Part shown: positions 33,773-45,860 of the stretch, piece after piece
Numbering within the stretch: position 1 is the first letter of the stretch
Layout: the number at the start of each line of letters is the position of its first letter
Assembly: GCA_036365455.1 (NCBI GenBank)
Contig: JAWQUS010000030.1
Span: 4,712,001 to 4,776,000 of the forward strand
Direction of reading: 5' to 3'
DNA from: Macrosoma leucophasiata
Taxonomy: Eukaryota > Arthropoda > Insecta > Lepidoptera > Hedylidae
DNA: 64,000 bases
Notes under the pieces: generated by a model
The model's input: the letters and a program-made list of their open reading frames with translations, nothing else
Databases searched by the model: none
What the model was told of the DNA's origin: nothing
Made by a program: the position numbers and the translations under genes

Positions 33773-34060
33773 GAACTGGTGGTAGAGCTCCAGTGACGCG
33801 CGTAGCACGCGGAGCTCGCGGGCGTAGGCACCACCGCGTTACCTAATATACTTACCGCTAAATGGTAGTGTTCAGCACTATCGTGTTCCAATCAGGTGGT
33901 AATGTACGGCCCTGTGATTTCCGGCCGTAGGCATAACACCTTAGGCCTCAGGAGTAGTAACGCATCTGCATTTTGACCTTAGTCTTTGTGTAGGCTGCAG
34001 TCATCACTTAACATCAATGTGAACTGCATGCTTGTTTGTCACTTCCAATACACAAAAAAA
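33773..34060 (+). mobile_element. SINE-B copy immediately upstream of nord exon A
   Basis: 'ctggaactggtggtagagctcc' to 'tgtttgtcacttccaata', with a 13-bp duplication of 'cgcgtagcacgcggagctcg' type text near its 5' end. Confidence 0.78.
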
Positions 34061-34119
34061 ATGTAGTAATATTTTATTCTCTCCCTTGTGAGGTAAAATT
34101 AGAAATGAAGAGATCCGCA

Positions 34120-34287
34120 TTTTTTTATGTTAAGAAGGTGGCGAACAAGAATGCAGCTCACATTGATCGTAAGTGCTGACTGCAGCCTCTGGTTACGAAA
34201 ACCAGAGGTCAAAATGCAGATGCGTTGCCACCCATCAGACCTAAGTTGTTACGTCTCTGTGATAGTTATTTATTACGGGGCTATACA
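34120..34287 (-). mobile_element. SINE-B fragment, second subtype
   Basis: 'tttttatgttaagaaggtgg' to 'tattacggggctatacaatga'. Confidence 0.65.
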
Positions 34288-34394
34288 ATGACTGGAAGGA
34301 AGGGGATTGACAAAAAAATATTACTGGGGTATCTTGAGCATCTACCTTTAACTCGAAGATCTTCGACAACGCTTAAACGAGGCTTAAATAATAC

Positions 34395-34765
34395 TTCTTA
34401 TAATAATGTCAACCCATTATACGTCCCACTGCTGGGCACGAGTCTCTCCCCTTTTTTAAGGGGGAGGCCTGGAGCTTACTCCACCACGCTGCTCCAATGC
34501 GGATTGGTGGAGGTGGGTGGGTTGGAGGCCACCCTGCTGTCGGATATTTTCAAACCGCCCATAAGGCCTCCGACAAGGTTTAACGACTGCTACCTATCGA
34601 TAGCAACCGGGACCGACGGCTTAACGTGCCCTCCGAAGCACGGAATCGCGGATTTAATTTGCCACTAGCGGTCACCCATCACACTACCCGACTGCACCCG
34701 TAGTGCTTAGCCGAGTAGATCGCCTATGATCTACACCAGCCGCCGGGCCATGCGCGCTTCCCATG
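34395..34765 (-). mobile_element. SINE-H, near full length
   Basis: On the minus strand it starts GCGCGCATGGCCCGGCGGCTG and has 'gtagatcataggcgatctac'. It ends with 'gcccagcagtgggacgtata' and an ATTATT tail. Full match to 49355-49715. Confidence 0.72.
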
Positions 34766-36770
34766 GTTATGTTTAATTGAACGTTTGGTTTCTAACACCC
34801 ATATTATAAGACGTTACTTGAAACATTGCTTGAATCACACTCAGCTTAAGATACTTTATGAGGACGCCTCGAAATCCATATTCTTATTTGTATTTGACAG
34901 TAACTCATGTGTACGGATTATCATATAGATAATTCACAGTCTTAAAAATCCATTTTTATAGAAAAATACGATAGAATGATATTTAAATATCATCCCAGAC
35001 AGTTTTGTCACGAAAAACTAATTGGGCGCAAGAATATGGCGTAAATGAAAAATACTCCTCGAATCTTCAAGGTAGGTCGTGAGGTACCTTAGAATTTGAC
35101 AATTGCTTTCTTACCTCAAAAGGCGGCAGAATGTCGAGTTGACGTTCTTAGTTACAACTAAGAATACTAATTCCATTGAGTAAGGTTGAGTTAAGGTCGA
35201 TATTACGATTAAGAATATGGCTGTTATAGCCGAATACTCAAAGTCACTCAATTTTAAGCAACGCTCAAATGTGCGCTATTTCTTTCATTTGAACGTGTTT
35301 TATAAAGACAGAAGACTTTTAAGTCCCACTTAGATTTAAGCGACATTTGAGTATTTGGCCGTAAGGCTCCTACCAGGAATTGAATCGATTCGAAAATATT
35401 ACTTTTACGGATGTTTACATTTGTTACTACGATACGAAGAATCCTAGTGCCAGAAGTGATAGTTAACTGTTTATATCTAATCGTATTGAATCTCCATCAT
35501 CGTTAAACTATAAAATAAAGGCTTCAGCCCACTGTTTCCACGTGGGTAACACAGATAAAGGTAACGGGTTCGCAACGTTACCTTTCTCATTGCTTTTTAA
35601 TGAATGCAGGTAGGATTTAAGTAGTAAGTAGTAAGCAGGGAGGTACTTAAACAAAAGTACTTTTAAAAAATATTTTTAAAAAAGATTGTTATTTATATAG
35701 TAAATGATACTTACCAAAGTTGCGGATACTAATTGTTGAATACATTAAACAGGCCATTAATTGTTTCGTGTTGGTATCGGGTGATTTGTTGGCAATGGAG
35801 ATAGTTTTGCTCGCTTGGATACTTTCTTTTTTTTAATTTTTTTTATTCTTATACGTTTGCGCATCGGCTGACCACAGCACAGCTCACCACGCGACCTAAT
35901 AATTAATAATTGGTTCCCACCTTTCGATCGGAAAAGTTCGATTGGGAAACGGCGGCTGAGCGTCGCCGTCGGCAGCGCTCGGATGAAGTCGGGGGAGGTC
36001 GTGTGGTGAACAGATATAGGTACCTACCAAACAGAGATGGAGATAGATGACATCTCGACGCACTTGTATGCGCTCGTAGTATAATATAATTTTTAAACCT
36101 ATATATTTAAACATTTTTGTATGTTTTATTTTATACTATGTAATATTTTATGTAATTTGTTGGTATTCAAGTACGAATAATTTTTTATTTTTGTTTTTGT
36201 TTAGTTTAACCTGTTTTATCTACTTATATAATAAATATAATATAATTTATTTGCACTTATGTATCGGTTTATTCCTAGTAAGTATTTGTTATATTGATAT
36301 AGACTTTTAGGACTGATATCCGTGTCCCACCGAGTAGTTTCTAGTTGAAAACCAGCGTCAGGCTCCGGCTTGACATTATGCTGAACTGGGAACTATTTGG
36401 TGCAGCCGTGAGATCTTGTTTTATTTTTCTACTGTTACAAGGTACCTATTTCTTTTTATATTAAAAGTGTTCTTTCTTTTTTTTGTGTTTTAATGTCTTC
36501 TTCTTTCTTCTTCTTCTTCTATTTAATTATTATTCGCAAGGAATGGTTTTTGATTAAGTTTTATGGATGATGTGAAATGACTATCGCAATGGTTACGGGC
36601 ATTCTCATTTGGTTATTCATTATTCCTACCTAAATGATAAACATTGATATTCTCTGATGACAAACTGTAAAGACAGCTCTATTTTAGGGTGGTGTTTGTA
36701 TTTTGAACCGACATCTTTTGCGTAGTGTTCACATCAAAGACGTGAAGTACAGTATCTATTAAGAAATAAT
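34766..36770. other. no gene recognised; possible upstream region of nord
   Basis: Mostly AT-rich. At 35860-36060 a GC-rich stretch ('cggcggctgagcgtcgccgtcggcagcgc') stands out and lies about 2.2 kb upstream of nord exon A, so it could hold the 5' non-coding exon or promoter. No firm splice link. Confidence 0.3.
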
Positions 36771-37235
36771 GCCCTAATTTCGGATCTGTGGAGCGTTATC
36801 TATTTCGCACCGTACCTATGTCAGAGAATATGTAATAATACTACGTATGGAATGGACACTTCAACCACAGTACATAGATTGTATCTATTTACTGTGCTTC
36901 AACGTCCCGCCCGATTTCCCCGCTCACCCAACCTCCTCCCATCTTATGGGCGACGTTTGGTATTCTCTACGTGCTACGCACACAGGTGCTTGTGTAAATA
37001 TACGTCACTGATTGATGTCTGTGTAATAGAGATCAAATTAAGCGCTTGTATGGAATTTTGGCGGAGTGTCCGCGGTGTGCCTATGTACTAATGTGACGTT
37101 TGTCGACCATTTTGATCAAGTTTTGACCAATACCGGACTATTAGTGCTTATGTATTGTAGGCAGTGTGCAGCAGAAGTAACGCACTACGAATTCCAAACT
37201 AGCCGATTGTCACTTTCGTAGGCTCGACGTGCACG
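36771..37235. mobile_element. family I copy interrupted by a family C element
   Basis: Matches 256-605 on both sides of the insertion ('gagcgttatc.atttcgcacc' | 'tgacgtttgtcgaccatttt'); right end weathered. Confidence 0.6.
36822..37079. mobile_element. family C element, 258 bp, perfect 7-bp duplication
   Basis: CCTATGT at 36815-36821 and 37080-37086. Starts CAGAGAATATGTA, ends GTCCGCGGTGTG. It is longer than its relatives through a short internal duplication around 'cttcaac...cttcaacg' (36862-36904). Confidence 0.85.
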
Positions 37236-37469
37236 TTCTTACTGAGTACAGTAAATACTGATATCTCAATTTGACTAAGTAATTGTCAATTGTATTATTT
37301 GGCTAGAACTTAACATAACAGTTCAAAATATAGGTATATAATATACTTTTTTAAACATGTTACTGAATAATTCTTACTTTCGTAGTTCAGTAGCATAGGG
37401 TTCAAGTGAAAGCAATGAATGATCAAGAGACCATGACATGTGTTTGCAGTAGTTTTTGTCTGTTTCTTT

Positions 37470-37745
37470 ATGCACCTAATGGAAGTGGCAAACAAGCATG
37501 CAGTTCACATTGATGTTAAGTGATTACTGCAGCCTATAGACACTTACATGAAGACCAAGGTCAAAATGCAGATGCGTTACCACTCCTGAGGCCTAAGGTG
37601 TTATGCCTGTGTGCCGGAAATTACAGGGCCGTACGTCACCACCTGACCGGGACACGATAGTTCTGAACACTACCATTTAGCGGCAAATAAATTAGGTAAT
37701 GCGGTGGTGCCTACGCCTTATCCGTCACTGGAGCTCTACCACCAG
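37470..37745 (-). mobile_element. SINE-B copy, full length
   Basis: 'cctaatggaagtggcaaac' to 'gagctctaccaccagtc'. Confidence 0.8.
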
Positions 37746-38283
37746 TCTTCAGATCTCTATTAATTTAACAGTGTTTCTTAGCTTAATCAATGAGCACATT
37801 CTTCGAGTACCTAATATTGTATCAGGAGGTATATTATCAGTATATACTGAAACTGGCCTGACAGCTGGCTACTTTACCAATTAGCGTTTGCCACATTGGA
37901 CTAGCGGCTTTATACGGAAGACTTCCAATGCGCCAGAAAGCTTGCGTGTTGTACTAAGTATAGATCATTGTGTTGACGGATGCCTATAAAAATATTTAGA
38001 CAGCATGGCATGCTAACATTAGACCTGTTTTAATTATAGTATCTAAAGCATAGCTCGTGTTTGTTTAGTATTATTGTCGTCATTCAATTGTGAATATTTA
38101 ATGAGTTATTTAATTGGTTATTTATTGTTTTATAATTTTATATTTTTCATGAGGGTTAATTGGAGTCTTGAAATTTATTCTTGCTATTCAAAGGGAATGA
38201 AAAGTATAACCAATTCAACCAAAACCTCACTTATTATTGATACTCAAATCGAATGCATAAGGTACCTATGTATATCTCTTGTC
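37746..38283. other. AT-rich spacer, nothing recognised
   Basis: No coding character or shared repeat. Confidence 0.45.
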
Positions 38284-38372
38284 AACAGGAATCGTGGGCG
38301 TTTGCATGTATGCTTAAATGCATGCATTTACCTCTGCCTACCCCTTTGGGGATTACAGGCGTGAAGTTACGT
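38284..38372 (+). mobile_element. SINE-E 3' end
   Basis: 'aatcgtgggcgtttgcatgt' to 'attacaggcgtgaagttacg'. Confidence 0.65.
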
Positions 38373-38882
38373 ATGTTATCTCTAATATATCAAATTTTCG
38401 TGTTACAGTAATTGTGACAATACTACTCCGAAACGGCTTCACCGAGTATCATGAAATTTTGTGAGTTTAAGAATAAAAATCGGTTGTTTCGAAGCAAATT
38501 GGTAGCAAGTCGCAACAGATGGACAAATGCGCGAATGGTCTGTTTTTACGTGGTATGTAACCCTAAAAGAACAGAGACCAGACTCAAGGCGTAGAGAGAG
38601 AGAGAGATTTTATTTTTCTAGGCCACGCAAACAAAGTTGCAAGACTAACAAGTAGCGACGGCAAAAATGTGGTTTCAGCACAATCTTAGCCTTGTTTTAT
38701 AATGTCATAAAATTAATCGCATTTGCTTAATGCACAGTTTTACGACACAGATAAAGTGTTTATGAACAAAATGCAACAAGTTTTAAAGCATTCCTCAGGA
38801 AGCTTTGAATGGTTGGAATGCTTGAAGCATTCGGTACAGTTAACAGCTCAGCTATTTATACAAAAAGAGTGTAATGTAATTA
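38373..38882. other. spacer with (AG)n run at 38597-38608
   Basis: 'gagagagagagattttattttt' may be a minus-strand retroposon tail. No gene seen. Confidence 0.4.
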
Positions 38883-39168
38883 CATAGAGCAACACGGGCC
38901 ACCGGCCGCGGCGGACTGGAGGGGAGTAGCCATAGCGTTTGTTACCGATGCAAAACAGTCTGTCATTTTTTGCGCGGGGAAATGCGTGCGACACACACGC
39001 ACACTACAAAAATCGTCTATTACTACGAAACTCACACCTTGTCCTTTACAATATACAAAAACAGCACTCATTTAAACATCTAGGCGACAGGTACAGGCCC
39101 ATTTAGGAATGTACTTTGACAGAGGGGAAAACCTGCATATGGCTACTCCCCTCCGATGTTGCTCTATG
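38883..39168. mobile_element. family F element, second copy
   Basis: Termini CATAGAGCAACA and its complement TGTTGCTCTATG. The flanks TGTAATTA and TGTATTAC are a likely 8-bp duplication with one lost base. Inverted relative to 5734-6034. Confidence 0.75.
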
Positions 39169-39323
39169 TGTATTACGACTGCGTATTGTGTTCGCTGTGT
39201 GGCTTGACCCATCATTGACTGTACAGTATCTAACAAGAAATGTTGCACATGGATCTTATAGGTTAGGATCCCACTGCAGAATCATTTCGTTCAGCCAGAT
39301 ATGCTGCACACCTAATTTTTTCG

Positions 39324-39743
39324 AATATTTATAATCTAGAGAATATATATCCACTAGGTTGCCTATCAAAATTTGGCCCCAAGTATTTTTAATTAAATAA
39401 TTTTATCTTTAACAGCCAGCAACTTTTATCTCCCTTATATCATATTTAAGCTCCCGTATATCATAATAATGAGAAAAAAAAAAATAGATTTAATTTGATA
39501 TATATTATAATCGTATATCATGTTCGTTATGGACGTAAAAAGTTATCGAGGAGGAACGAAAATATGTAGGAGCCGCCAAGTGCGCACCGGTAGCCGTGAT
39601 TTTTCAGAGTCTTTATACATGTTGCCGTGAATTGCCATTATTGAAAAAACAAGAAAAAAAAAATCTTTCCCCCAAAAAAGATATAAAAAAATACTTGCGG
39701 CCATTTTTTCATAGGCAACCTAGTGGATATATATTCTCTAGAT
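39324..39743. mobile_element. family G inverted-repeat element, left part
   Basis: Left arm 'ataatctagagaatatatat' to 'caagtattttt'; right arm complementary at 39684-39743. The last about 12 bases of the right arm lie at 42659-42670, after the hAT-like insertion. Confidence 0.72.
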
Positions 39744-40027
39744 CAGGGTTTCCCAACCTTTATTTTGCCGAGCCTCCCCGAGCCAAAAAAAATATTTTCA
39801 TGTCCCCTTAGGTAAATTTTAACAAAAATTCGGATTGCACATTTTTTTATCAATTAAATTATTTAATTTTAGTTATTTCAAATGGGTTGAATACAGATAC
39901 AAAATATTAATTAAGGATAATGAACGAACGAATACATTTGGAAATCATTAAGTACTTTCACATTTACATTTCTTACCAGTCAATCAATCAACAGGCTATT
40001 ATCGTCCACAGTTGGAGGCCTCTTTCA

Positions 40028-40105
40028 GGTATGTTTGTATCTTCACGCCAGGTCCCTAACGGGGTAGGCAGGGACTGTAGAGCGCCAGATATCCCGGACA
40101 CGATA
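40028..40105 (-). mobile_element. LINE-P tail fragment
   Basis: 'tatcttcacgccaggtccct' to 'gcgccagatatcccgg', inside the hAT-like element. Confidence 0.65.
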
Positions 40106-40404
40106 TCTCTTTCAGGTCACGTCACAAAACTATTCTCCTAAAGTTGTCAGTACAAAGACTCTTTTACACTACGGCGGCCTAGACGTGGTCTCCTCTCTAG
40201 GACACGTCTGCTCCAACAATTTTATTATCGGGCAGACATTACCGGCCTACTGCCTCTTCAACGTGCTAATCCTATCTCAATAACTGACTTTGCCTTTGAT
40301 TATTACTCCGTGACATTTTTAAGTAACATTTAAATTATAAAAGACCAACCATTAGCGCGGCTATCAAAAAGCTCAGAAACAACAGGGCGCCAGGTGATGG
40401 CGGA

Positions 40405-41078
40405 TTTTTTTTTTTAATGTCTGAAGGTTGACAGACAAGCAAACGGGCCACTTGATGGAAAGTGGTCACCGTCGCCTATGAACATTTGCAACACCAGGGG
40501 AGTTGCCAACGCGCTGCCAGCCCTGAAGGACTCTTTTGATGCCATTTTTGAAGAACCCCATATTGTAGCACCTAGGGAACACCTCAGAGGGAAGTTCGTT
40601 CCACAATTTACACGTTCTGGGCAGGAACGAACGTGAAAACCGCACCGTTGAGCACTGCCAGGTGTCCAATCGGTGTGGGTGGAACTTCTCTCTTCGGCGG
40701 GTAGTACGGTGTAGGAAAAGAGACGGTGGAACCAAGTCAAACAGTTCAGCAGACCACTCACTATTGTAGAGACGGTACAACACGCGTTCGAGCCTGTCAG
40801 TAAGTCCTGGATCGTTAACAATACGAACGGCGCGTTTTTGTAGGGAGTCAAGTGGACCAAGCTGGTATTTGGGGGCTGCGGCCCACAAATGAGAGCAGCA
40901 TTCCAGATGGGGCCGCACTTGGGCCTTATAAAGCTGTAGTAGCTGCCCCGATGTGTGACTGTCTCGCCTTGTTAAGCACCCCCAACTTTTTGGATGCCAA
41001 CTTGGTCTTACACTCAATGTGACTCCCGAATTGCACTTCGTTCGATATGTCAACGCCCAGGATACCGATACTCTTACC
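40405..41078 (-). mobile_element. CR1/Jockey-group LINE 3' end, longest copy
   Basis: A minus-strand frame of about 200 codons carries [70 protein letters not shown] and GVANVHRR. These match the region C-terminal to reverse transcriptase in CR1/Jockey-group LINEs. 5'-truncated; some indels relative to the other fragments. Confidence 0.78.
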
Positions 41079-41835
41079 AACGGCGAGCGGAATGCCCTAG
41101 AATTGTGGTACTACAATGGAATGACTACTGAACTCCTGAAAGCAGGCGGAAGGCCAGTATTAGAAGCTCTTTAAAAGTTGTTCAGTTTCGTTATACTCGA
41201 AGGAAAAACGCCACAAGTGTGACAGAAGTATGGTGATACCGTTTTTTTAAAAAGGTAACAATACTCTTCTAAAAATTTAAAGCCTCCGGCCTGAGTCACC
41301 TCTATAAGCTGTTTTCGAGAGCGATTTCGAACCGTCTATCTCGCAGACTCGACGACTTCCAGCCTCCCGAATAAGCCAGGTTCTGTGAAGGCTTTAGTAC
41401 CATAGACCACATACACCCGCTGCGGCAGGTCATACAGAAGACCGAAGAATATAACCAGGTCCTATGCCTAGCGTAGGCTGTGTAACAGTCACTCCAGAGG
41501 TGCCAAGTTGACTACCGATACATCGAGGTGCTGAGGAACTTGTACGAAAATGCCACTATATCAGATCGTCTTCAGGATCAAAACTCGAAAACTATCCAAT
41601 TGCAGCGAGGTGTGAGAAAGAGAGATGCTATATCTCCGAATCGGTCGTTGTATTCTCGAGTGGCGACCACGTACCGGAAGGCGAAATGTAGGCAGGCCAC
41701 CCCCCCCCCCCCACAAGATGGACCGACGACCTGGTGAAGGACGCGGGCAATCGCTGGATGAGGGCGGCCCAGGTCTGTTCATTGTGATAATCTTTGAGGG
41801 AGGCCTTTGTCCATCTGTGGACGTCTTTTGGCTGA
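41079..41835 (+). pseudogene. RTE-type LINE copy, frameshifted, internally deleted
   Basis: Plus-strand traces in several frames: MTTELLKAGGRP, SFVILEGKTPQV, then YRYIEVL..LYENAT and LQLQRGVR with a jump to GRRNVGRPPP and the (TGATGA) tail at 41839-41852. The block with the catalytic YxDD is deleted between about 41630 and 41640. A C-run (41700-41712) breaks the frame. Confidence 0.72.
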
Positions 41836-42658
41836 AATGATGATGAGGAAAAGACTGAGAACTTTGAAATTGATGAAGAATTATAGAAAATAGCAACAGT
41901 ATGATACCCATTGACCAAAGAACAGAACGTAATAAAAATAAAAGCAAACGTAAATTACGATTTGCGATTACGGTCAGGAAGTGGGAGGAAATCGGCTTTT
42001 TAGGTTTGAAAATGGTTTATCACCATTCTGCAAAAAATCCAACTACAGGAAATCTGTGACATAAAAGCGAAAATGTGAGAGAAGAAAAAACTAAAAAAGT
42101 TTGGAGGTAATGTGAAAAAAGATAAAAGTTATACATAGTCCTTCTTATGCCTACAATTTTGCCATACCAGGTTTTTTAATAGAACATGTAATTTTTCCTG
42201 AAATCATAATAAACCCGTTTTAAGCCTAAAAAGCCTAAATCCTCCCACGTCCCGACCTCAAACAACCCGTAATTTATTTTTCCTTTTTTTTTAAATTATA
42301 TTTTCGTCTTCTCAAAATAAAATTAAAAATGTTACTATTTTTCTAAAAAAATATCTTTACCTAATGGCTTACCATGCATTATTACTTCCTGGAGGAACTT
42401 GGATTTTTATGCGAACGAACTATGAACAGAACCGATTCCAGTACCGACTAATACCTATGGCACACAATTGAGTGACATGACAGATGGATGCAAGCGGGAA
42501 GGTAGGGCAGAGAGCGTGTCACACGTCGTTGTGATTTATAGAAACTTGTACAGCAGCGATTGAACGGCAATTAGTAGCAGTTAAATTTACTTACTCCATA
42601 ATTTTATTTTTTTGGAAATGTAATTTATACAATAAAACTGGGGAGTCCTGCTCTAGAT

Positions 42659-43454
42659 TATAACTATACGTGCTGTAGTCGCTTGTAGCCTTTTGATCAG
42701 AGACTCAAGTCTCCAGTTGTACAATAAATTCGGTTAGAATTTTTTTTTTACGGGCGCTTTTGTCGCTTTAAACGCGCTTCGTGCGCGCAATTGTACTCGT
42801 ATCATGAATGCAAACGCAACAATCAGCGTCGACAGCGCCGAAGAAGCGCGTTCGTAATACGCGCGTCGTCTGCGCGTATATAATACGCCGTGTGCTATGA
42901 GCCTTAATATGTAACAGAACAATTATTTCTTTGAAAGGAAATAAAATAAATTATTTAAGAGATTACGTGAAAAAAGCTAGCATCAACAAAACAAGCCAGC
43001 ATCGACAAGACTTAAATTAAATTATAATATTCGGTGACACTTAAAGGCTTCATCTCAAAACGAGTGAAAACTTTCTTCAAATGTATATCTAACATATTTA
43101 TTATTTACTCTGAAAATTTTAACTTTCTTGATGTCGAGGGTACGTCAGTGTTGCGACAGTTTTGACTTTGAATGTTGTTGTTGTTTCTTTCAAGGAAAAT
43201 CTTGCTGAATTTTCAAGTTACATTTTAGTGCGGCATATCTGAAGTCTAAAGTTGTACGTTGTACGTAATGATGCACGACTTGTACTTTCCTAATGGCTAG
43301 GTGGAGGTGAATACATTCATGACCAACTTACGCTATATGTATATCAATGAAAACTAACTATCGTTATTGATAAAATAATATGGTCGTCAACATTTACAAT
43401 CACACTTCACTGGTAATGGAGCTCTAATGATGGAGATAGAGCACCGTAACTGTA
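42659..43454. other. spacer with a CpG-dense block at 42755-42910
   Basis: The block is full of CG-containing text ('acgcgcgtcgtctgcgcg') and includes GTATATAATA at 42876-42885, TATA-box-like. It may be a promoter or an unknown repeat; no attached gene was found. Confidence 0.35.
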
Positions 43455-43742
43455 AACTGCCTCAGTGGCCTAGTGGTAGCAGGCCACTATTGGGGTCCTG
43501 GATTCGATTCCCGGGTAGGGGGCTATCAGAGATGATGTAAAGTCCTTTATCTCTGGTTCTATAGGGATTTTTCCATTTTATGAAAATTTCCCTGTACCTC
43601 GAAGTTTGGTATGTCAAGAGGTTCACCACCTCTTTCATGGGCCAAAACGTAATAGGTGAATCGTGGGTGCTTGCATGTATGCTTGAATGCGTACATTTAC
43701 CTCTGCCTCTTCGGGGATTACAGGCGTGAAGTTACATTTAAT
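43455..43742 (+). mobile_element. SINE-E, tRNA-derived, near full length
   Basis: 'aactgcctcagtggcctagt': A box TGGCCTAGTGGTAG. B box GATTCGATTCCCGG. Then a body, and a 3' end 'attacaggcgtgaagttaca' that resembles the LINE-P tail. Confidence 0.8.
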
Positions 43743-43847
43743 TCTTTCCACGAAATGGTAGCTGGACCCAAGCGCAGTAGTCGTGGCCTGCTATCACTTG
43801 ACTACTGAGGCAGTTAGTATTTATTATATTCAGTACTAGCTGTGCCC

Positions 43848-43922
43848 GCGACTTCTTCCGTGTGAGAATTTATGATTGTTCAGTATCTACCCGGACGAAG
43901 GCGTGGGCGCAGCTAGTATAAA
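43848..43922. mobile_element. pair of facing Helitron-like ends
   Basis: ACTAGCTGTGCCCGCGACTT at the left and 'aaggcgtgggcgcagctagta' at the right are inverted matches only about 75 bp apart. Confidence 0.45.
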
Positions 43923-44683
43923 ACTAACCTGGATTACTCGTTATTACATAAGCTATCTGCCAGTGAAAGTCCCGTCAAAATCGGTAAAGCCGTTCCCGAG
44001 ATAAGCGGGGACAAACAGACAGACAGACAGATAAAATTTTTAAATAATGTGGTTTTGCCATATGTACCCTGTATACATAATATATGCATTAAGTAAAGAG
44101 CGGTTATTTCTATAATACAAACAGACACTCCAATTTTATTTATTTGTATAGATTAATTTTTAACCGACTTCAAAAAAGGAGGAAGTTCTCAATTTATGCG
44201 GATCTTTTTTTTTTATTGTGAAAATTTTGTCAAATTTTCATAAGTAGTCATATTAGTATGAACAGTTTTTAACGGTAACAATAAAAAAATACGAAACTAT
44301 CACATCTCGAACTGTTGTAGTATTTGTTGTAGTATCAATTCCAACCATTCGGTCATTGCACGTAGGTACTTTTTTAAATTCCTCAACCACGTAAGGTCTG
44401 AATAGGCTCATATACCAAAATGACCATAAATTTTCCGTCTCACCACAACAAAATGACTTGTTGTGGTTTCATACCGGCGTAACTCAATAAATTTCAGCGT
44501 ACTTATGTTGTAAATGTACACAATGATTTAAACTCTGCCTTTATGCCGGCAAATAATAAGATCCCGACACTAAGCGTTCGATGAAAAAATGTAAAGCGGT
44601 TGCGATTTTGCTTGGTTTGTTTGCGTTTTATTACTCTCCGTTGCTGAGTGACAAAACTGACCTGAGGTAATGGGGATCAGATT
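43923..44683. other. AT-rich spacer, nothing firm
   Basis: 'taaccgacttcaaaaaagga' (44161) is a common insect repeat edge, also seen inverted at 19905-19930 and 27940-27965. Confidence 0.45.
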
Positions 44684-44968
44684 TTTACTGGTGGTAGAGC
44701 TCCTGTGACGGAGCTCGCGGGCGTAGGCACCACCGCATTACCTAATATACTTGCCGCTAAATGGTAGTGATCAGCACTATGGTGTTCCGGTCAGGTGGTA
44801 ATGTACGACTCTATAATTTTCGGCACAGAGGCATAACATCTTAGGCCTCAGGAGTGGTAACGCATCTGCATTTTGAACTTTGTCTAAGTGTGGGTGTCTA
44901 TAGGCTGCAGTCATCACTTAACATCAATGTGAACTGCATGCTTGTTTGCCACATACATTACATAAAAA
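44684..44968 (+). mobile_element. SINE-B copy, full length
   Basis: 'tttactggtggtagagctcc' to 'tttgccacatacattacata'. Confidence 0.82.
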
Positions 44969-45298
44969 GAATGGTAGGTATTTCACAATTTTTTTTTATG
45001 TGATTTCAATAGTGTATGAAATTTCAGTAATTAAAGTCATTGGAACCACTAGTTTAAAACTATTAGTTTTTGAGATATCAGCATTCGAAAGTCGCAAGTT
45101 ATGATCTCAAGCGGCTCATGCAAAATACCTGCATGCCTGCAGGTGACGTCACACGCTTGTGTTTTACTTACGAAATCAATGACGAATTCAAGAAATCTTG
45201 AAATATATTCTTAAATATTGCTTTTTTGTAAGTAGTTAAAGTTGTTGGTTGTTGTAAAATGTTGTACAAGGAATCTAATACTGTTATTATATTTAATA

Positions 45299-45624
45299 AA
45301 CGTAAACGTAAACGTAAACGTAACTTCACGCCTGTAATCCCCGAAGGGGTAGGCAGAGGTAAATGCTGCATTCAAGCATACATGCAAACACCCACGATTC
45401 GCCGGTTACGTTTTGGCCCATGTAACAGGTGGCGAGCCTGTTGACATCTCCGGGCACATTACCAAACTTTGAGGTACTGCGAAATTTCCAGAAAATGGAA
45501 AAATCCCAATAGAACCAGAGACAAAGGCTTTTTCACCATTATCTCTGATAACCCCCTACCCGGGAATCGAACCCAGGACCTCAGCGTAGTAGTAGTGGCC
45601 TGCTACCACTAGGCTACCGAGGCA
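45299..45624 (-). mobile_element. SINE-E, full length, with (ACGTTT)n tail
   Basis: Four tail units (AAACGT on plus, 45299-45322). B box complement GGGAATCGAACCC, A box complement CTACCACTAGGCTA, ending at the ...GAGGCAGTT head. Confidence 0.82.
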
Positions 45625-45689
45625 GTTTATATATTATATTTATATTGAATGGTTGATTATATTTAATGTAGGTTAATATTGACGTGACA

Positions 45690-45860
45690 ACGTCTTAAAT
45701 TAGGTTGCGGCTCGGAGTCACTCATGAAAAAGTGTAACGCCCGGTAACGTAACGATGAGTCACCGAACGAGAGAGAGGCCTGCCGGACCGGCGAATGCCT
45801 TTCTACCGAGAAAAAGACGTCACGTAAAATCTTCGCCCGTAAAACCGACTTTACAGGCAA
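45690..45860. repeat. GC-rich unclassified segment
   Basis: Stands out from its surroundings ('taacgcccggtaacgtaacg', 'gaccggcgaatgcctttcta') and ends in 'accgactttacaggcaacc' followed by a T-run. A minus-strand frame of 65 codons is open but not protein-like. Probably a repeat. Confidence 0.4.

Larger units (their letters stand above)
39744..42650. mobile_element. hAT-like DNA transposon, non-autonomous or eroded
   Basis: Starts CAGGGTTTCCCAACC and ends GGGGAGTCCTG (complement CAGGACTCCCC), imperfect inverted repeats of about 20 bp of hAT type. Flanked by a perfect 8-bp duplication CTCTAGAT (39736-39743, 42651-42658). Removing it restores the family G arm. No hAT transposase was recognised; much of the 2.9 kb is LINE fragments (40028-40105, 40405-41078, 41079-41835). 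Confidence 0.82.

Noticed and set aside
34225..34668. 147-codon open frame
   Set aside because: It runs across SINE-B and SINE-H sequence and is not protein-like.
45663..45860. 65-codon minus frame in a GC-rich block
   Set aside because: GC-rich repeats often stay open by composition; no protein similarity seen.
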